From Limnomonas spitsbergensis (taxonomy: Eukaryota > Chlorophyta > Chlorophyceae > Chlamydomonadales), in NCBI GenBank assembly GCA_037349105.1, contig JAYJMM010000114.1:1798001-1862000 (forward strand): a stretch of DNA of 64,000 bases. The letters run 5' to 3'. Under the pieces are notes generated by a model. It did no database searches, had not been told where the DNA came from, and saw only the letters and a list, made by a program, of their open reading frames with translations. This document shows, piece by piece, positions 60,938 through 64,000 of this stretch (position 1 is the stretch's first letter; each line of letters opens with the position of its first letter). Position numbers and translations under genes: made by a program.

Positions 60938-63900
60938 GTGAGTGTACGGTGAGACTCTGGGCTGACATGCCACCTGCGCCCCCCCCATGCACATGGAGGT
61001 GCATTGATTGGATGTGTGGGTGGATGCTGTCACAACTGCCAAATGGACAGTACGCTGTATAGTCGTATGAATCTAGTCTCATGTAACAGCTTCGAATTTA
61101 AATATAGGTCAGCCTCTTACTGTTTGAACACCCCAGATGTCAACTTCCAGTACCCTGCAGACCCGGAAAGAAAGAAAGGAGATCCCTAAAAATAAATGAA
61201 TCCCTCACTGTATGACAAACATTGACATGCCCTGCTGCCCCCAAACCACGTTCGCAGGGGAAGCTGTCTTACAAGCCCAGAACATTGTTCGTGGACCTGA
61301 GTGGCAGCCTCGGAGGCAAGTCCCGTCCCCACGCAGATAAATAAATACTACGGTACCCTGGAACACTATCCTTAATTAAGTGCCGGTCTTGGCGCGGAAT
61401 ATATGGTTGCAATGTTTTCTCCCCACTATCCTGCCCCCCCCCCCCCTGCTGGGTGCACCATCCAGCGCATGCCACTGGCTGAAGGTAGGATGCGTTGTCG
61501 GTGTAGCAACAAGCGTCTTGCATCTGCCCCCTTGCATTTCTTCCCCCTGCTGCATGCTTTCCACAGTGGAAATCCGGCGAGTACAAATTTACAGTCCAGG
61601 GCCTTGGGAGTGTTTCTTCTGTCGCTGCTGTTCATACCAAATTTTGCTTCTCTTGATATCAATTTTTTCGTGTTTTTCTCCTGCTGCTGCTTTTGATACC
61701 TAATTGTGTTGTTTCTCCTGTCGCTGCTGCTAATGAACCCTAATCATGCTGTTTCTCCTGCTACTACTGCTATTGATACCCAGTTCTGTTGTTTCTCCTT
61801 TTGTCTTAGGTGTCAATATTGGGGGAGCTGCCGCTGTCGCTGCTGCCGGCGCAGCTGTCAACACTTGGGCCGGACCTGTGAATGTGCACCAAGCGACACC
61901 AGTCCCCAAGAGCGGCTTTCTACGGGCGCTGGAAGAGGGAGCGGAGTTTGATGGCACGGAGGACGGTAGGGGCAGTGTTTTTTCCCCTCTTAGATTGGCT
62001 GCGGTTCAGCTACATTTCAGCTACCGTCTGGTCTTTGGAGTATCTGAAATGTAGCTGAACTGCATGTACAGCCAGGCTCGCTGCTTGGGCCACTTCGGAT
62101 TCCAAGGTTGGGCCCCAATTGGGCCTTCGTTGTCAGCAGGGCAGCCTACCCCATGTGGACTCGTGGCCGGAGAAAGAGGCACAGGATACTGGGTAGGATG
62201 AGGGAGTCTGATGGAATGATGAGGAGCGTTGTGCATTGTGGGGTGCTTCGGCTACACTTCAGCTACGTTGCGCCATACGGCTGGAGGGAGCTGGTTCAGT
62301 TAGGCCTCCTGCTTGGGACATACGCCTAGAGCTGGAAAAGGTTTGGCCCCTTTCTGCCAGTGGTGGCTCCCTGGTGGCCTGTTAAGGGTTTAGGGTATAG
62401 AGTTTAGACCTAGATATATAGGTTGGACCCCTTTGGTCAGTGGTGGCTCTCTGGCGGCCTGTTTAGGGTTTGGGATTTAGGGTTTAGGGTTGGCCCCCCA
62501 CTGGCCAGAGGTGGCTACCCGGCGGCATGCTGATATTCGCCTAATGCGCAGGAATATCAACACATTATGTGTGAAGGTCTGGATCGCCAGGGCATCTATA
62601 ATTCTGGATGGCCAGCCTCTTCCTTTGCCCACCCAACCGTCAACCACTTATCAACCACTTATTTTGCATGGTTTCCTTGCTGACAGAGGCGGTCTAGGAG
62701 GGGCGTGATGACGGGTTGATGAGGCCTTGCTTGCCAGAATGCCAGCCCGTTTGATAGCCGGCCTCTCCTTGTTCAGCACGCCTTGCTCACCAGCCCGCCG
62801 TTGCCTTGTTTGCCCACCCTACCGACTGGAGAAATGCCCAATGGTGGCCTTGCTTGCCGGCCCGTCTTGATAGCCAGATTCTCCCTAGCCGGCCTCTCCA
62901 TGTTCAGGAAAATTGGCACGCCTTGCCTGACAGCCAGCCGCTCCCTTGTCTGCCCACCCTAGCAACTGACGGGATGCCCAAGAGTGATTCTTTTAGACGG
63001 TATGTGATATATTCGACTCGTACCGTAGAAAAATGCGGGGGGAATGATGGTCTATGATCGAACGCAGTGAAACTATGTGCACCATGAAAAAATTGAGCTG
63101 GGCAAAAACCCAAAGATTTGAAACGGCGAAATTTCAGGACAACAAAAATCCGGGATACTGGAAGCAATAAAACTATTACTGATGCCCACCTTGCCATATT
63201 GTGCTCATTCATGAACATTGGTGACGTTATGTCCTTCTTGTCCATGTGGACAGATGCGGTATGGGAGGCGCACCAGACAGCTCTGGAGGAAGCTGCCCGG
63301 CAACTGGACCTCAACCAAGGCGTAAACTCATGGACAGATTACCTGAAGGTCAGGGTTCAGGGTTAAGCCCCTAAGGGCTGGGGTTCAGGGTTGAGCCTCT
63401 GAAGGTCAGGGTCCAGGTTTAACACTTCCAAGTTTGGGGTTACGGCTTAGCCTCTTGAGCTCAGGGTTGAGAGCTTGGCTTCCTTAGGTCACGGTTCAGG
63501 GCATAGCCTCTGAAGTCCGGGGTTCAGGTTAAGCCTTTTCAGATCAGGGCTTGGCGGGCATGACTCTCGAAGGTTGGGGTTCAGGGTTAAGCCTTCTTTG
63601 TTTTGACCCTGGTTAACTCCCCCAGCAGTGGAAGTCCACCGTCCTGTTCTGGATTACTTTCACTTCCACTAATGTTCCCGTCTGTACTGCCTGGCCCTAT
63701 CAATGAGAGCTTCTGTGCGGGTGCACACGCGTTTCAGCAACAGAAACAAACGCCAAACAAATCCAACAAAAACGAAAGGCACTTCACCTCCCCTTTTGAC
63801 TGAACCCCGTTGTGTGCATGTGCGTCGCAGGTCCAGATAACCCCATCCAATGTGTTCACACTTCCGGGAATCTGGCGCGGCGTGGCGGACTTCTCGGGTT

Positions 63901-64000
63901 TCCATGACGGAGCAGCGGCCATGGGCGGTGATGGGCCGGGCCGCCAGGCTCAGGAGGAGATTGCGGACCGCGTGAGGGTGCTGTGTGAACAGTGTGATGG
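60764..64000 (+). CDS. DML1: Misato/DML1 homologue (gene level, 5 exons seen, 3' end outside window)
   Basis: Misato proteins are tubulin-superfamily members linked to mitochondrial distribution and spindle formation. Five exons join in phase: 60764-60937, 61258-61315, 61810-61965, 63254-63348 and 63831-64000. The N-terminus IVTIQLGSYANYVGSHFWN is the Misato/tubulin-like signature. Next come RTLFVDLSGSLGG, an Ala-rich segment, then WAGPVNVHQATPVPK. A WTDYLK segment and TPSNVFTLPGIWRG follow, as in Misato domains. About 217 residues are encoded here out of an expected 500-600. The intron after exon 2 uses a GC donor if the reading is right. The intron after exon 4 repeats the exon end, as in BBS7. 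Confidence 0.93.
61258..61315 (+). CDS. DML1: Misato exon 2, GC donor
   Basis: Encodes GKLSYKPRTLFVDLSGSLG. Acceptor 'ttcgcag'. Donor 'cggag|gcaagt' is the consensus form of a GC donor. The nearest GT would break the phase with exon 3. Confidence 0.9.
61605..61800 (+). repeat. Misato intron 2: about 50-bp pyrimidine-rich units, four copies
   Basis: 'gtttctcctgtcgctgctgt' variants followed by 'ataccaaatt' / 'gataccta' recur at 61613, 61672, 61712 and 61751. They lead into the exon 3 acceptor. Confidence 0.85.
61810..61965 (+). CDS. DML1: Misato exon 3
   Basis: Encodes GVNIGGAAAVAAAGAAVNTW and VHQATPVPKSGFLRALEEG. Acceptor 'tgtcttag', donor 'gacg|gtaggg'. Confidence 0.9.
62004..62060. repeat. 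Misato intron 3: 17-bp perfect inverted repeat
   Basis: 62004-62020 ('gttcagctacatttcag') is the exact reverse complement of 62044-62060. The same motif in parts recurs at 62247, 59297, 59768 and in BBS7 intron 15. Confidence 0.9.
62335..62530. repeat. Misato intron 3: about 80-bp units, three copies, with telomere-like motifs
   Basis: 'cagtggtggctc.ctgg.ggcctgtt' recurs at 62360, 62437 and 62507 with 'agggtttaggg' between copies. Confidence 0.9.
62690..62990. repeat. Misato intron 3: about 130-bp units, two copies
   Basis: 'gatagcc.g.ctctccttgttcag' to 'ctgacgggatgccca' type sequence occurs twice with many changes. Confidence 0.75.
63254..63348 (+). CDS. DML1: Misato exon 4
   Basis: Encodes AVWEAHQTALEEAARQL and NSWTDYLK. 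Acceptor 'gtggacag', donor 'ctgaag|gtcagg'. Phase agrees with exons 3 and 5. Confidence 0.88.
63349..63600 (+). repeat. Misato intron 4: about seven copies of exon 4 end with donor, 30-45 bp
   Basis: 'ctgaaggtcagggtccaggt' and variants ('cgaaggttggggttcaggg', 'ctgaagtccggggttcagg') follow the real junction 'ctgaag|gtcagggttcag'. Confidence 0.9.
63831..64000 (+). CDS. DML1: Misato exon 5 (cut by window end)
   Basis: Encodes VQITPSNVFTLPGIWRGVAD and EEIADRVRVLCEQCD. Acceptor 'cgtcgcag'. The frame is still open at 64000. Confidence 0.92.

Overview
Eukaryotic nuclear DNA, most likely from a flagellated green alga. It carries BBS7, a subunit of the ciliary BBSome. Genes are split by many GT-AG introns, and a few introns look GC-AG. 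TTTAGGG-type telomere-like motifs are scattered through the window. It also holds a LINE whose domain set matches the Dualen/RandI clade known from green algae. I cannot name the species. All repeat counts and exon edges were read by eye.

Layout. (1) 1-12000: repeat-rich DNA with no intact gene found. It holds tandem and direct repeats, a probable relic of a P-element-like transposase (2250-2720), two MITE-like elements with terminal inverted repeats (9768-10148 and 10448-10916), and dispersed fragments of unknown families. (2) 12008-15111, minus strand: a spliced gene joining a TIR domain (three exons) to eight armadillo repeats (one exon); its 5' end was not found. (3) 16534-about 26900, minus strand: an apparently intact LINE with one open frame of up to 3295 codons. 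It encodes a Josephin-like cysteine protease, an APE endonuclease, reverse transcriptase, RNase H, a CCHC finger and a restriction-like endonuclease. Its 5' part is built of tandem monomers. (4) 28440-60468, minus strand: BBS7, resolved into 22 exons whose phases all agree. The 2196-nt CDS (731 aa) is spread over 32 kb, so about 93 percent of the gene is intron. (5) 60469-60763: a 295-bp divergent promoter. (6) 60764 to the window end, plus strand: the misato/DML1 gene, first five exons.

The main discovery is in the BBS7 introns. Most of them hold tandem or degenerate arrays whose unit is a copy of the adjoining exon-intron junction: the last bases of the exon plus its donor, or the acceptor plus the first bases of the exon. 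Units range from 42 to about 190 bp and copy number from 2 to about 54. The same pattern shows in the misato gene and upstream of the TIR exon. The true splice sites therefore sit beside up to dozens of near-identical decoys. BBS7 and misato share a promoter region, which suggests coupled expression. The TIR-ARM gene is a candidate NAD-cleaving defence or stress protein with the opposite domain order to animal SARM1.
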